From assembly GCA_964476505.1 (NCBI GenBank), contig CAYZAW010000034.1, forward strand, positions 1 to 25,475: a stretch of DNA of 25,475 nucleotides, written 5' to 3'. Positions 14,691-23,054 of the stretch are shown here, one piece after another (the first letter of the stretch is position 1; every line of letters begins with the position of its first letter). The notes under the pieces are model-generated. The model did not search any database and was not told where the DNA came from. It saw only the letters and a list, made by a program, of their open reading frames with translations. This stretch comes from CAYZAW01 sp964476505 (GTDB taxonomy: Bacteria > Bacillota > Clostridia > Christensenellales > CAG-138). The position numbers and the translations under genes are program-made.

Positions 14691-15499
14691 CGCGCTCCAA
14701 CCTGCACACCCATACCACCTATGTAGACGGCGCAAACAGCCCGGAGGAGATGGTGCTTGCCGCCATAGAACGCGGCTTTGTTTCTCTTGGGTTTTCCGAG
14801 CATGCCTATACCGCCTTCGATAGCACCTGCTGCCTGACCCCGGAATCCACCCTGCAGTATTTTGAGGAAGTGCGTACGTTAGCAAACAAGTACGCAAATA
14901 GGCTTTCCATCTTTCTCGGCTTGGAGATCGACTGGCTGGAGCCCCTTTCCTACCCGGCGCTTGACTATGTGATAGGTTCCGTTCATACGCTGTCACAAAA
15001 CGGCACTTACTTTATTGTGGATAATACACCGGAAATGCTTGCGGATTGTAAGGAGCAGGCCTTTCATGGCGACGGCGTGGCTATGGCAAAAGCGTATTTT
15101 CGATCCGTTTCGGAAATGGCGGCAGGGCTTCGCCCTTCCATCATCGGGCATTTTGATTTGGTCACCAAGTTCAACGAAACAGGCGTGTATTTTGATGAAA
15201 GCTGCCCCGCCTACCAGAAAGCGGCGCTGGAAGCGCTGGATGCCGTTATTGACACGGGCGCTATCGTGGAGGTAAACACAGGGGCAATGTCTCGTGGCTG
15301 GCGTACTACGCCCTACCCTGCCCCGTTCTTGCTGCGGCGGTTGTTGGAGCGAAAAGCGCCCATCATTCTTTCTACCGATACGCACGCGGCAACAACCATT
15401 GATTACGCCTTCGCGGAGACCACTGCAATGCTAAAAAACATAGGGTTTGCCGCACAAATGGAATTAACAAAGCAAGGCTTTGTAGAAGTAAGCCTGTAA
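14687..15499 (+). CDS. hisK: Histidinol-phosphatase, PHP family
   Basis: The enzyme removes phosphate from histidinol phosphate, supplying the activity absent from the monofunctional HisB. The 270-residue protein shows the metal-binding residues of the PHP domain in order: H7 and H9 (LHTHT), E38-H39 (SEHAYT), E80 (GLEIDW), H100 (GSVHTL), H155 and D157 (GHFDLV), D231 and H233 (STDTHAA). GGAG precedes the ATG, which overlaps hisIE by 4 nt. It is the last gene of the operon and ends at a bidirectional terminator. PHP proteins have other roles too, but its position makes histidinol phosphatase the strong choice. Confidence 0.94.
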   Translation: MTRSNLHTHTTYVDGANSPEEMVLAAIERGFVSLGFSEHAYTAFDSTCCLTPESTLQYFEEVRTLANKYANRLSIFLGLEIDWLEPLSYPALDYVIGSVHTLSQNGTYFIVDNTPEMLADCKEQAFHGDGVAMAKAYFRSVSEMAAGLRPSIIGHFDLVTKFNETGVYFDESCPAYQKAALEALDAVIDTGAIVEVNTGAMSRGWRTTPYPAPFLLRRLLERKAPIILSTDTHAATTIDYAFAETTAMLKNIGFAAQMELTKQGFVEVSL

Positions 15500-15545
15500 C
15501 ACAGCAATAAAAAAGCGCCTCGCGGCGCTTTTTTATTGTTGTGTT
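15498..15545. terminator. Bidirectional terminator between hisK and the DUF4349 gene
   Basis: AATAAAAAAGCGCC and GGCGCTTTTTTATT form a perfect 14-bp stem around TCGC, extended by AACACA/TGTGTT. The A and T tracts make it work in both directions. It overlaps the stop codons of both convergent genes. Confidence 0.92.
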
Positions 15546-16566
15546 ACTCTTTTTTCTCCGGCTGCTCCGACTCCTTCACGGCAACGGCTGCACCCTTCTT
15601 GTGCTTTGGCGGCAGCAGACCCTTTTTGCGGCGATTTGCCCGCACAATGGCGATAATGATCCACACGATTGCGCCGATCAATACCAGCACCGGTAGAATG
15701 ATGATGAGGTAGATCGCCAAGTTTTCGAAAAATACACCGATACCGCTCAAGGTGTTCATTAAGCCCTCGCTGACGCGGGTACCGAAGCTGTCGTCATCCG
15801 CCACGGCGGACACCGGCGGTATTTCGTTGATATTGATGTTGACGGTGGAAAATGCCACCAAGTCATCCCAACGCTTTAAGTCGCTGGTGAGGCTTTCGAT
15901 CTCGTAGGTGATGCGGGAAAGCTCGGTTTCCAGCGCGATCACGCTTTCGATGCTGTCTGCCTGCGCCAACAGCTCTAAGATGCGTTCCCGTTGGGTTTGG
16001 TAGATCTTTAAGCGGGATTCCGTATCATAGTACGCATAGGTCACGTCCTCGCCGCTTGTATTTTCGTAGTCCACCGTAGCAAGGCCCTTGGCGCTTTCTA
16101 AAAACGCTTCCATGTTTTCCTGTGGAATGCGTACGGAAATGTAGGCATACCGCCCGGATTCGCCGTATTTTTCCGGCTCCTTGCCGCTGATGTTGGAGGA
16201 CGCAACAAAGCCGCCCATTTCGCTGATCTTTTGATTGATGGTATCTAGCACTGCGTCAAAATCACGGGTCTGCAAGCCCAACTCCGCGTTTTTGATGATT
16301 TTATGCCCGCCGTAGTTGTTTTGCGCCTCCGCGGCAGACTGTGTTCCGCTTTCGCCCCAGTCTCCCTTGGCTGCTGTGGTTTCTGCCTCCGCGCTGTCGT
16401 AACTGAATTCCTCCGCAGCGGGGGCTTCCGCCATCGGTGCGGGCGCAGCCGGCGCTTCTGCTGCGGCAAAGTAGCCGTTGTCAGAATCCTTTCGGCTTGC
16501 AGCACAAGCAGCTGATGACAGCAGCAACGCCGCGATCATAAGTAAAGCAATGATCCTTTTTTTCAT
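15544..16566 (-). CDS. DUF4349 lipoprotein with C-terminal membrane segment
   Basis: The 340-residue protein starts with a lipoprotein-type signal (MKKRIIALLMIAALLLSSAA) and a lipidation Cys at about residue 21. An Ala/Glu/Pro-rich linker follows (about 25-85). The DUF4349 region spans about 88-310: strands with IKNAELGLQTRDFD, ISVRIPQENMEAFL, a coiled-coil-like helix (about 182-232), and a transmembrane helix at about 283-309. The C-terminus is a short Lys-rich cytoplasmic tail. Members are thought to be envelope proteins; their function is not established. GGAG precedes the ATG by about 8 nt. The next gene on this strand is VanW-like, but a terminator hairpin separates them. Confidence 0.9.
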   Translation of the reverse strand: MKKRIIALLMIAALLLSSAACAASRKDSDNGYFAAAEAPAAPAPMAEAPAAEEFSYDSAEAETTAAKGDWGESGTQSAAEAQNNYGGHKIIKNAELGLQTRDFDAVLDTINQKISEMGGFVASSNISGKEPEKYGESGRYAYISVRIPQENMEAFLESAKGLATVDYENTSGEDVTYAYYDTESRLKIYQTQRERILELLAQADSIESVIALETELSRITYEIESLTSDLKRWDDLVAFSTVNININEIPPVSAVADDDSFGTRVSEGLMNTLSGIGVFFENLAIYLIIILPVLVLIGAIVWIIIAIVRANRRKKGLLPPKHKKGAAVAVKESEQPEKKE

Positions 16567-16729
16567 ACTATATTCTCCATCCTTCCTTGTTGCACTGTAT
16601 TGGGGCTGTGTTCTATCCTCATTCTACTTATATAACGCATGTGTTTGATAATTGGTTGCAAAATATCCCAGAAAACGTATTAAGAAAGTTTGACTTGTTT
16701 TTGACCGATCAAAGCACGGCCTACAGCGA

Positions 16730-16758
16730 GAAAAATCGCGTCAAAGACACGATTTTTC
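16730..16758 (-). terminator. Likely terminator of the VanW-like gene
   Basis: GAAAAATCG and CGATTTTTC form a 9-bp stem around an 11-nt loop, about 20 bp after the vanW-like stop codon on the minus strand. The T-run is inside the stem, so it is less typical than the others here. Confidence 0.6.
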
Positions 16759-16777
16759 AAAGCTGATCATTGGCGTT

Positions 16778-18478
16778 TTACGCGGCAGGCGGTATATAAC
16801 CGCCCGTATACGGCACAGCGCCCTCCGGTACGGGAATCAGAGCCGGATCGCCTGTACCAACGGATATCTCCGCCGCATTTCCACGATACTTATTGGTACC
16901 GAGGGATTTGGTATCCACCACTTTGCCGTCTTGGTACTTATCTACATAGGCTTCTGCCACGTAACCGTCGTGCTTGATGACCGTTGTCATTTGATACCCG
17001 GCAGGAATCTCAGCGCTTTCCGTATACACAGTATCCGCCTCACGGGGAATCTCCTCCGTGATCTCGCTACGGGTTTTGTAGGTAACGCCCTCCGGTAACG
17101 GTTCGCCGTACAGCTCTACCGTTATGTTCAGGTAACGGGAGCTATCCGGGTCCTTCGTGATATAAGAGAAAACGTACAGCGGTGCATTGGTGCTGTTGAC
17201 GAATTTTAGATCAATGCCGCTGGAATCCACCGTAGCATCCAACCCCTTGGGAACGTAATCGGAAGGAATGGAATGCGCTTTGCGATCTGTTACCGTAACA
17301 TCGCCGCATAAAAGCGCGTTATACAGGGTGGTGCTTACCTGACAGATGCCGCCGCCTGCTTGCAGGGTGTATTCTTTACCGCCGGAGATACCGTTTGCCA
17401 GCTTCCAGCCAGCCGCTTCCGTACGAAGCCCAACGTACCCGTTGAAGGAGAACTCCTCGCCCGGCAGCACGATACAGCCGTTTAACAGCCCGGAGCCCTT
17501 CTCTACGTTGTAGCAGCGGTTTTGCACCACTTGATCCGAACTGCTGCGTTTATACCGGGTGGTAAATTTGGCGCGGAACTGGGTGTTCTGCTGTATGTAG
17601 GAAAGCTCCGTCGTGGGAGGAACCAACGTATACGCGAGCTCCGCCGTTGTATTATACTTGCCTTCTTTAATAAGCTGCACAATGGCTTCCACAGAGGCTT
17701 CTTTATCTAATATCCGCCCGTCCGTGCCTTCAAAGTACTCGAACTGCGGCACGTTTTCCTCGGATAACTCCGCTACCGCATAGGGTTCGATGGGCGCTAC
17801 GTTTTCGTCCAGTACCAGCTCGTCTAATCTGGCGGCAATAGCGTCTTCATCGGGATTCAGCGCAATGTCGAAATCGCGGGCGCCGTCGCTGCCCTCCGGC
17901 TGCATCTCGCCCTCGCCGGTACCGCCGGTAGCGCTAAAATACATTGCCTCGGCAAGCACGTCGTCGATATCGGTGGTGATTCCCATATCCGCAGCGGACA
18001 GGGAAAAGCTGCCGGTGCTTTCCTGAATGCTGATGTTGATGGAGGCAAGCTCCTCGTTTAAGGACGCGCTCACGGCATCGCGCGCTTCGTTGATGGTCAT
18101 GCCAGCAACGCTGACCCCGTTGACCGTAACGCCGGTGTTATATACGGTACCCTTTTCTTCATACTCCGCCGCCGTTTGTTCCTGCGGTTTGCGCGTTACC
18201 AAAAGCAGCACAGCCACCACGACCAATAAACCGCCCAATACACAAAGCGCCAGCTTTAACAGGCGCTGCAAACGAAGCGTGCGTTTTTTCTTTCCGCCGC
18301 CGGAGGAGCCGCTTCTTCTCCCGCCGCCGCTTCCGGAGCCACGCGAGGACGAACTGCCCTGCGAGCTTGTTCTCCGTGCCGGAACCGCGCCGCTGGCTCT
18401 TCCTGCGTTGCCGGATTGATACATATAATTAGGTATCTGAGGCTCGGATCTTGAGCCCCGAACGGTATTTTGACTCAT
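16778..18478 (-). CDS. VanW-family cell-envelope protein with peptidoglycan-binding-like and G5 domains
   Basis: I start at the ATG at 18478 (MSQNTVRGSR, 566 residues), preceded by GGAG 6 nt upstream; the longer frame has unrelated N-terminal residues and lies across the promoter. In order: a Ser/Gly/Arg-rich cytoplasmic segment (about 24-70), a transmembrane helix (73-94, type II topology), a putative peptidoglycan-binding region (about 103-293) with TVYNTGVTVNGVSVAGMT, the VanW domain (about 303-433) with LPGEEFSFNGYVG and QAGGGICQVSTTLYNALL, and a G5-like domain (about 466-538). VanW was named from vancomycin-resistance clusters, but members are widespread and the molecular function is unclear. 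No van ligase or vanS/vanR genes lie here, so no resistance role should be inferred. Confidence 0.9.
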   Translation of the reverse strand: MSQNTVRGSRSEPQIPNYMYQSGNAGRASGAVPARRTSSQGSSSSRGSGSGGGRRSGSSGGGKKKRTLRLQRLLKLALCVLGGLLVVVAVLLLVTRKPQEQTAAEYEEKGTVYNTGVTVNGVSVAGMTINEARDAVSASLNEELASINISIQESTGSFSLSAADMGITTDIDDVLAEAMYFSATGGTGEGEMQPEGSDGARDFDIALNPDEDAIAARLDELVLDENVAPIEPYAVAELSEENVPQFEYFEGTDGRILDKEASVEAIVQLIKEGKYNTTAELAYTLVPPTTELSYIQQNTQFRAKFTTRYKRSSSDQVVQNRCYNVEKGSGLLNGCIVLPGEEFSFNGYVGLRTEAAGWKLANGISGGKEYTLQAGGGICQVSTTLYNALLCGDVTVTDRKAHSIPSDYVPKGLDATVDSSGIDLKFVNSTNAPLYVFSYITKDPDSSRYLNITVELYGEPLPEGVTYKTRSEITEEIPREADTVYTESAEIPAGYQMTTVIKHDGYVAEAYVDKYQDGKVVDTKSLGTNKYRGNAAEISVGTGDPALIPVPEGAVPYTGGYIPPAA

Positions 18479-18530
18479 GTAACACTCCATTGCCAAATTT
18501 GCGAACAAATCAAATCCGCATATTGTTGTT

Positions 18531-18560
18531 ATTATACACCATCCCGGAAGTTCGCCGCAA
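18531..18560 (-). promoter_or_regulatory. Likely promoter of the VanW-like gene
   Basis: Minus-strand TTGCGG (18560-18555) and TATAAT (18536-18531) are spaced 18 bp, about 53 bp upstream of the start codon. It is divergent from the trmL promoter. Confidence 0.55.
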
Positions 18561-18597
18561 GTATTGGGGGTCTTTCCCTGATAGAATTGACAATTTG

Positions 18598-18626
18598 TTT
18601 GCAAATACGCGCCGTCGTGTTAGAAT
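18598..18626 (+). promoter_or_regulatory. Likely promoter of trmL
   Basis: TTTGCA (18598-18603) and TAGAAT (18621-18626) are spaced 17 bp, 34 bp upstream of the start codon. A TTGACA a few bases upstream lacks a well-spaced -10 box. Confidence 0.5.
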
Positions 18627-18660
18627 GATGCCTAAGACTGACAAAAAGAAGGACGCGCAC

Positions 18661-19122
18661 ATGTTCCACATTGTATTGGTTGAGCCTGAAATACCGCAAA
18701 ACACCGGCAACATTTCTCGCACCTGCGCCGTAACGGGCAGCGTTTTGCATTTGGTGCGCCCGCTGGGCTTCTCCACGGACGATAAAACCCTGAAGCGCGC
18801 CGGGCTGGATTACTGGCAGTTTCTTGACGTTCGCTATTACGACAGCTTTTATGAGCTGCAAGCCCAATACCCAAACGCCCGGTATCACTACGCCTCCACT
18901 CACGCACAAAACAACTATGCCGAGGCTACCTATCAGGACGGGGATTTTCTGGTGTTTGGCAAGGAGACCGCCGGGCTTCCCAAAGACCTGCTGCAAAAAA
19001 ACGCCGCGCATGCCGTACGCATCCCCATGGGAGACGGGCTTCGCTCCTTGAACCTCTCCAATTCCGTTGCCATTGTACTGTACGAGGCCCTGCGGCAGGT
19101 GGGCTTTACCAACCTACATTAA
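18661..19122 (+). CDS. trmL: tRNA (cytidine/uridine-34-2'-O)-methyltransferase
   Basis: TrmL methylates the ribose of the wobble nucleotide (position 34) in certain leucine tRNAs, using S-adenosylmethionine. The 153-residue protein is a minimal SPOUT methyltransferase with the trefoil-knot signatures: EPEIPQNTGNISRTCA (9-23), FLVFGKETAGLP (96-107), and IPMGDGLRSLNLSNSVAIVLYEALR split across 121-145. I start at the ATG at 18661 because AAGGA lies 8 nt upstream and family members begin with this short strand; the upstream in-frame extension overlaps the promoter. It converges on the MerR-type gene across a bidirectional terminator. Confidence 0.94.
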   Translation: MFHIVLVEPEIPQNTGNISRTCAVTGSVLHLVRPLGFSTDDKTLKRAGLDYWQFLDVRYYDSFYELQAQYPNARYHYASTHAQNNYAEATYQDGDFLVFGKETAGLPKDLLQKNAAHAVRIPMGDGLRSLNLSNSVAIVLYEALRQVGFTNLH

Positions 19123-19149
19123 CCGTTTATAACAAATTGGTTATACAAC

Positions 19150-19183
19150 AAAAGCATGGCAGTATGTGCACCGCCATGCTTTT
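19150..19183. terminator. Bidirectional terminator between trmL and the MerR-type gene
   Basis: AAAAGCATGGC and GCCATGCTTTT form a perfect 11-bp stem around a 12-nt loop. It sits between the two convergent stop codons and has A and T tracts on either side. Confidence 0.85.
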
Positions 19184-19197
19184 ATCGTACAACATGA

Positions 19198-19911
19198 TTA
19201 CGCGCAGTAGATGCGGATGGCTTCGCTCATAAACGCTGCCGTGCCTTCTCGGCTCTGGTCGATGTTCTTGGTGAAGCGCTCGTCCGCCGTGTACATCTGC
19301 CCAAGACCCTTTAAAATCTCTTTGGTGCAGGTATACATGCGGTCTGTAATAAACTGCTGCCATTGTGCAACCAGCGCCTGTACGGCGGGGTCGCCGGGGT
19401 CTTTATCCATATTGGCGGCAAACTTTTTGAAGATGGCCGCGCTGTCCCGGTTAAAGGCTTCCCAGTTCGTGTTTTTCTGCTCGCTCTGGCGATATGCCTC
19501 CGTATTGCCCCAGCGCTGTTTCACCTCTGCCTTGTACTGATCCTTTGCCGCCTCGATGGCGGACGTGTCAAATTGCTTGAATTCCATAGTGTTTTCTCCT
19601 TTCAATACCCTGTCCGTCAGCTCGATCAATCCGTCCAGCCGTGCTCTACGCTGCTCTAACAGCGTTTTTTGCTTTTGGAGCGCTTCCGCCGCATCGTAAG
19701 CGGGGCTGTCCATGATCTCCCTGATCTCCGTCAGTTCAAAATCCAATTCCCGGAAGAATAAAATTTGCTGTAGGCGCGACAGCGCAGCATCGTTGTACAG
19801 GCGATACCCCGCCTCCGTTACTTGGCTCGGCTTTAGCAGGCCGATCTCGTCGTAATAGTGGAGCGTCCGCACCGTCACACCCGTAAGCTTGGCAACCTCG
19901 TTGATCTTCAT
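19198..19911 (-). CDS. MerR-family regulator with TipAS ligand-binding domain
   Basis: The 237-residue protein has a MerR winged helix-turn-helix (residues 1-70: INEVAKLTGVTVRTLHYYDEIGLL, then AGYRLYNDAAL), a dimerising coiled coil (about 75-105), and a C-terminal TipAS domain (about 110-235) with QRWGNTEAYRQSEQKN and FMSEAIRIYCA. TipA/Mta/SkgA-type proteins bind antibiotics or other hydrophobic ligands and activate transcription by twisting promoters with long spacers. Its own promoter has a 19-bp spacer option, so autoregulation is likely. GAGGTGTG precedes the ATG. No transporter gene adjoins it, so its target beyond itself is unknown. Confidence 0.93.
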   Translation of the reverse strand: MKINEVAKLTGVTVRTLHYYDEIGLLKPSQVTEAGYRLYNDAALSRLQQILFFRELDFELTEIREIMDSPAYDAAEALQKQKTLLEQRRARLDGLIELTDRVLKGENTMEFKQFDTSAIEAAKDQYKAEVKQRWGNTEAYRQSEQKNTNWEAFNRDSAAIFKKFAANMDKDPGDPAVQALVAQWQQFITDRMYTCTKEILKGLGQMYTADERFTKNIDQSREGTAAFMSEAIRIYCA

Positions 19912-19926
19912 TCTTCACACCTCGTT

Positions 19927-19940
19927 TCGTACCGGTACGA
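19927..19940. promoter_or_regulatory. Perfect 14-bp palindrome in the merR leader
   Basis: TCGTACCGGTACGA is its own reverse complement. It lies between the -10 box and the ribosome-binding site of the MerR-type gene. It may be a second operator. Confidence 0.4.
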
Positions 19941-19944
19941 TGTT

Positions 19945-19975
19945 ATCGTATACTATGACGTAACGTTAGAGTCAA
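19945..19975 (-). promoter_or_regulatory. MerR-type promoter with long spacer
   Basis: Minus-strand TTGACT (19975-19970) is followed 19 bp later by TACGAT (19950-19945), or 17 bp later by TATACG. The spacer holds the palindrome TAACGTTA and TGAC/GTCA arms, as expected for a MerR-family operator between the -35 and -10 boxes. Confidence 0.6.
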
Positions 19976-20023
19976 CCCTTTTTTTGAAATTTTTTTGCCG
20001 CAAGCGTACTTCATACAATTTGA

Positions 20024-20052
20024 TTGCTTGTTTTCTCCCGCAATGATATAAT
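20024..20052 (+). promoter_or_regulatory. Likely promoter of lepA-hemW
   Basis: TTGCTT (20024-20029) and TATAAT (20047-20052) are spaced 17 bp, 43 bp upstream of the lepA ATG. Confidence 0.6.
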
Positions 20053-20095
20053 AAATCCTCGAAAATAGCCATATTTGAAAGGACGAAGCATCCTT

Positions 20096-21913
20096 ATGAG
20101 TAACGCCTCCGCCCCCTTCCCCATGGATAAAATACGCAATTTCTGCATCATTGCGCATATTGACCACGGCAAATCCACCTTGGCAGACCGCATGATGGAG
20201 CTGACCGATACCGTTGCCCAGCGGGATATGGAAGATCAGCTGTTAGATACCATGGACATCGAGCGGGAGCGCGGCATCACCATCAAGGCGACCGCCGTTC
20301 GCATGTTTTATACCCACAGCAATGGGGAAACCTACATGTTCAATTTGATAGACACCCCGGGGCATGTGGACTTTACCTATGAGGTCAGCCGGGCGCTTGC
20401 CGCCTGCGAGGGCGCTATTTTGGTGGTGGACGCTACGCAGGGCATTGAGGCGCAAACGCTGGCAAACGTATATCTTGCGCTGGATAACGACTTGGAGATC
20501 ATGCCCGTTATCAACAAAATAGACCTGCCCTCCGCCCAGCCGGAGGAGGTCATCAAGGAAATTGAAGACGTGATCGGCCTGCCAGCACAGGATGCGCCAC
20601 GCATTTCTGCCAAGTCCGGCGAAAACGTGCCGGACGTGCTTTCACAGCTGGTAGACCTGATTCCGCCTCCCAAGGGCGACCCCGCTGCGCCTCTTGCAGC
20701 GTTGATATTCGATTGCTACTACGATAATTACAAGGGCGCGCTTTCCTACGTTCGCGTAAAGGAGGGCACTGTAAAAGCCGGTATGCGCATCCGCATGATG
20801 AGCTCCGGCGCGGAATTTGAGGTAACGGAGGTTGGTGTATTCTCCCCCTCCCATACACCCGTGGAGCAGTTGACCGCAGGCGAGGTAGGCTATGTAGCGG
20901 CTTCCATCAAAAGCGTGGCGGAAACGAAGGTGGGCGATACCATTACCGACGCGGAGAACCCCGCAAAAGCACCGCTTCCCGGCTACAAGCAGGCGCACCC
21001 CATGGTGTTTTGCGGTATTTACCCGGCAGACGGCGCGAAGTATGACGATTTAAAGGAGTCGCTTGAAAAGCTTCTTTTAAACGACGCATCGTTACACTTT
21101 GAACCTGAAACCTCTATCGCCTTGGGCTTTGGCTTCCGCTGCGGCTTCTTAGGCTTATTGCACATGGAGATCATTCAGGAGCGGCTGGAGCGGGAGTTCG
21201 ATTTAGACTTGGTGACCACCGCCCCTTCCGTTATTTACAATGTAAAGCTAACGGACGGCTCCGATATCACCATCGACAACCCCTCCAACCTGCCCTCTCC
21301 CACGGAGATCGCCTATATGGAGGAGCCCATGGTGGACGCGCATATCCTCTCCCCCTCCGCTTATGTGGGCACCATTATGGAGCTATGCCAGGAAAAGCGC
21401 GGTATCTTTGTAGACATGAAATACATCGAAGAGACCCGCGTGAATATCCATTATGTGCTGCCGCTAAACGAGATCATCTATGACTTTTTCGATCAGTTGA
21501 AGTCCCGTTCGCGCGGATACGCCTCCTTCGATTACGAAATGAAGGAATACATGAAGTCTGATTTGGTCAAGCTGGATTTCATGCTCAACGGCGATGTGTG
21601 CGACGCGCTATCCACCATCGTGCATAAGGACAAGGCCTATAATAAGGGCCGCGCCGTAGCGGAAAAGTTGAAGGACGTGATTCCCCGCCAGCAGTTCGAG
21701 ATACCCATTCAAGCCACCGTTGGCGGACGCATCATCGCCCGCGAAACTGTAAAAGCCGTACGCAAGGATGTTTTGGCAAAGTGCTACGGCGGCGACATCA
21801 CCCGGAAAAAGAAGCTGCTGGAAAAACAGAAGGAAGGCAAAAAACGCATGCGGCAGATCGGCACCGTAGAAGTGCCAAGCGAAGCGTTCATGAGCGTTTT
21901 AAGAATCAATTAG
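20096..21913 (+). CDS. lepA: Elongation factor 4 (LepA)
   Basis: LepA/EF4 is a ribosome-associated GTPase of the EF-G/EF-Tu class, implicated in ribosome assembly and in rescue of stalled or mistranslocated ribosomes. The 605-residue protein has all GTPase motifs: G1 AHIDHGKS (20-27), G2 RGIT (59-62), G3 DTPGH (86-90), G4 NKID (140-143) and G5 SAK (171-173). The rest matches the EF4 domain set, with the Lys-rich C-terminal end (KKKLLEKQKEGKKRMRQIG) typical of LepA. I prefer the ATG at 20096, with AAAGGA 12 nt upstream; a TTG at 20075 would add 7 residues. hemW starts 1 nt after its stop codon. Confidence 0.97.
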   Translation: MSNASAPFPMDKIRNFCIIAHIDHGKSTLADRMMELTDTVAQRDMEDQLLDTMDIERERGITIKATAVRMFYTHSNGETYMFNLIDTPGHVDFTYEVSRALAACEGAILVVDATQGIEAQTLANVYLALDNDLEIMPVINKIDLPSAQPEEVIKEIEDVIGLPAQDAPRISAKSGENVPDVLSQLVDLIPPPKGDPAAPLAALIFDCYYDNYKGALSYVRVKEGTVKAGMRIRMMSSGAEFEVTEVGVFSPSHTPVEQLTAGEVGYVAASIKSVAETKVGDTITDAENPAKAPLPGYKQAHPMVFCGIYPADGAKYDDLKESLEKLLLNDASLHFEPETSIALGFGFRCGFLGLLHMEIIQERLEREFDLDLVTTAPSVIYNVKLTDGSDITIDNPSNLPSPTEIAYMEEPMVDAHILSPSAYVGTIMELCQEKRGIFVDMKYIEETRVNIHYVLPLNEIIYDFFDQLKSRSRGYASFDYEMKEYMKSDLVKLDFMLNGDVCDALSTIVHKDKAYNKGRAVAEKLKDVIPRQQFEIPIQATVGGRIIARETVKAVRKDVLAKCYGGDITRKKKLLEKQKEGKKRMRQIGTVEVPSEAFMSVLRIN

Positions 21914-21914
21914 C

Positions 21915-23054
21915 ATGGCAGGGCTATACATTCACATTCCCTTTTGCATGCAGAAATGCCTCTATTGCGACTTCTCCTCCTACGCGGGAGCGGAAGACGG
22001 TATAGAGGCATATGTTGTTGCACTAAAAGCGGAGATGGAAGCCCTGTCGCCGCTGTTTCCCGATTCCTTTTCCACCGTATTCATTGGCGGAGGTACACCC
22101 ACTTATCTTTCGGAGCAGGCGTTGGCGGATATCCTACATGCGCTGCACGATCATTTTAACATCGACCCCAATGCGGAAATCAGCATGGAATGCAACCCCG
22201 GTACAGCGGATAAAAGCAAGCTTGCGCTCTGCCACAGCTTAGGCGTAAACCGCCTTTCCATCGGCCTGCAAAGCGCGGACAACGGACTTTTACGGCGCAT
22301 TGGACGCATCCATGATTATCAAGCCTTTGAAAACGTTTACGGAGCCGCTCAAAAGGCGGGCTTTTCAAACATCAATATAGACGTGATGCATGGCTTGCCC
22401 GGGCAAACGCAAGCCCTTTACCTTGCCACCTTACAGCAGGTCTGCGCCCTTGCGCCAACCCATATCAGCGCATACAGCCTGATATTGGAGGAACATACCC
22501 CGCTGTATAACAGCGTGCAAAAGGGTACGCAGCGTTTGCCCTCCGAGGACGAAACAGCAGACATGCAGGATGCTGGCATGGCGTATTTAGCAAGTCAGGG
22601 GTATAGCCGCTATGAAATATCTAACTTTGCAAAGCCCGGTTATCAGTGCCGCCACAACCTGAACTATTGGCAAAATGGCGCATATCTTGGCTTAGGCGCG
22701 GCAGCACATTCCGCTTGGCGCATGGATGACGCATGGCAGCGCTGGAGCAATCCGGCGGAAATTGTTGGGTACATCCGTGCGGCTGCCGTTCCCCTCTCCA
22801 ACCGTGTAATACAGCGCATTTCCGCGGCGGAGGAGCGTTTTGAATGCGTGATGCTGGCCCTTCGCACAGTACAGGGGCTGGAGTTATCCGCCTTTATAAA
22901 GCGCTTTGGCGTAGCCTTTGCGGACTGTTATCCAGAGGCGATCGCCCAACTGCAAAAGCAAAACTGGCTGCAAATAAAAAACGGTTATGCCGCCTTAACG
23001 CCCCGCGGGCTGGATATGCAAAACGCCGCGCTTTTGCCGTTTATTCCGGAATAA
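21915..23054 (+). CDS. hemW: Heme chaperone HemW (radical SAM)
   Basis: HemW is a radical SAM protein that binds heme and inserts it into target proteins; it was long misannotated as coproporphyrinogen III oxidase HemN. The cluster motif is C11-x3-C15-x2-C18-D-F20. Phe after the third Cys, where true HemN has a further Cys (CxxxCxxCxC), argues for HemW. The SAM-binding GGGTP is at 58-62, and the C-terminal HemN_C part includes YWQNGAYLGLGAAAHS. At 379 residues it is the normal length. Coupling to lepA is close (1-nt gap) with only a weak ribosome-binding site (AAGAA), so translation probably depends on lepA. Its last 14 nt overlap the convergent SLOG gene. Confidence 0.94.
   Translation: MAGLYIHIPFCMQKCLYCDFSSYAGAEDGIEAYVVALKAEMEALSPLFPDSFSTVFIGGGTPTYLSEQALADILHALHDHFNIDPNAEISMECNPGTADKSKLALCHSLGVNRLSIGLQSADNGLLRRIGRIHDYQAFENVYGAAQKAGFSNINIDVMHGLPGQTQALYLATLQQVCALAPTHISAYSLILEEHTPLYNSVQKGTQRLPSEDETADMQDAGMAYLASQGYSRYEISNFAKPGYQCRHNLNYWQNGAYLGLGAAAHSAWRMDDAWQRWSNPAEIVGYIRAAAVPLSNRVIQRISAAEERFECVMLALRTVQGLELSAFIKRFGVAFADCYPEAIAQLQKQNWLQIKNGYAALTPRGLDMQNAALLPFIPE

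Noticed and set aside
14061..14996. 311-codon open frame on the minus strand opposite hisIE and hisK
   Set aside because: It lies entirely over two clearly recognised genes, has no recognisable domain and is explained by the codon bias of the real strand.
16778..18478. Vancomycin-resistance gene
   Set aside because: VanW-domain proteins are widespread in Clostridia; no vanH/A/X-type ligase, dehydrogenase or dipeptidase genes lie here.
19912..20095. CIRCE or other heat-shock operator near lepA
   Set aside because: No TTAGCACTC-N9-GAGTGCTAA-like repeat is present; the dyads belong to the MerR-type regulator.
21915..23054. Oxygen-independent coproporphyrinogen oxidase HemN
   Set aside because: The cluster motif ends in Cys-Asp-Phe without the fourth Cys of HemN, and the lepA neighbourhood is typical of hemW.
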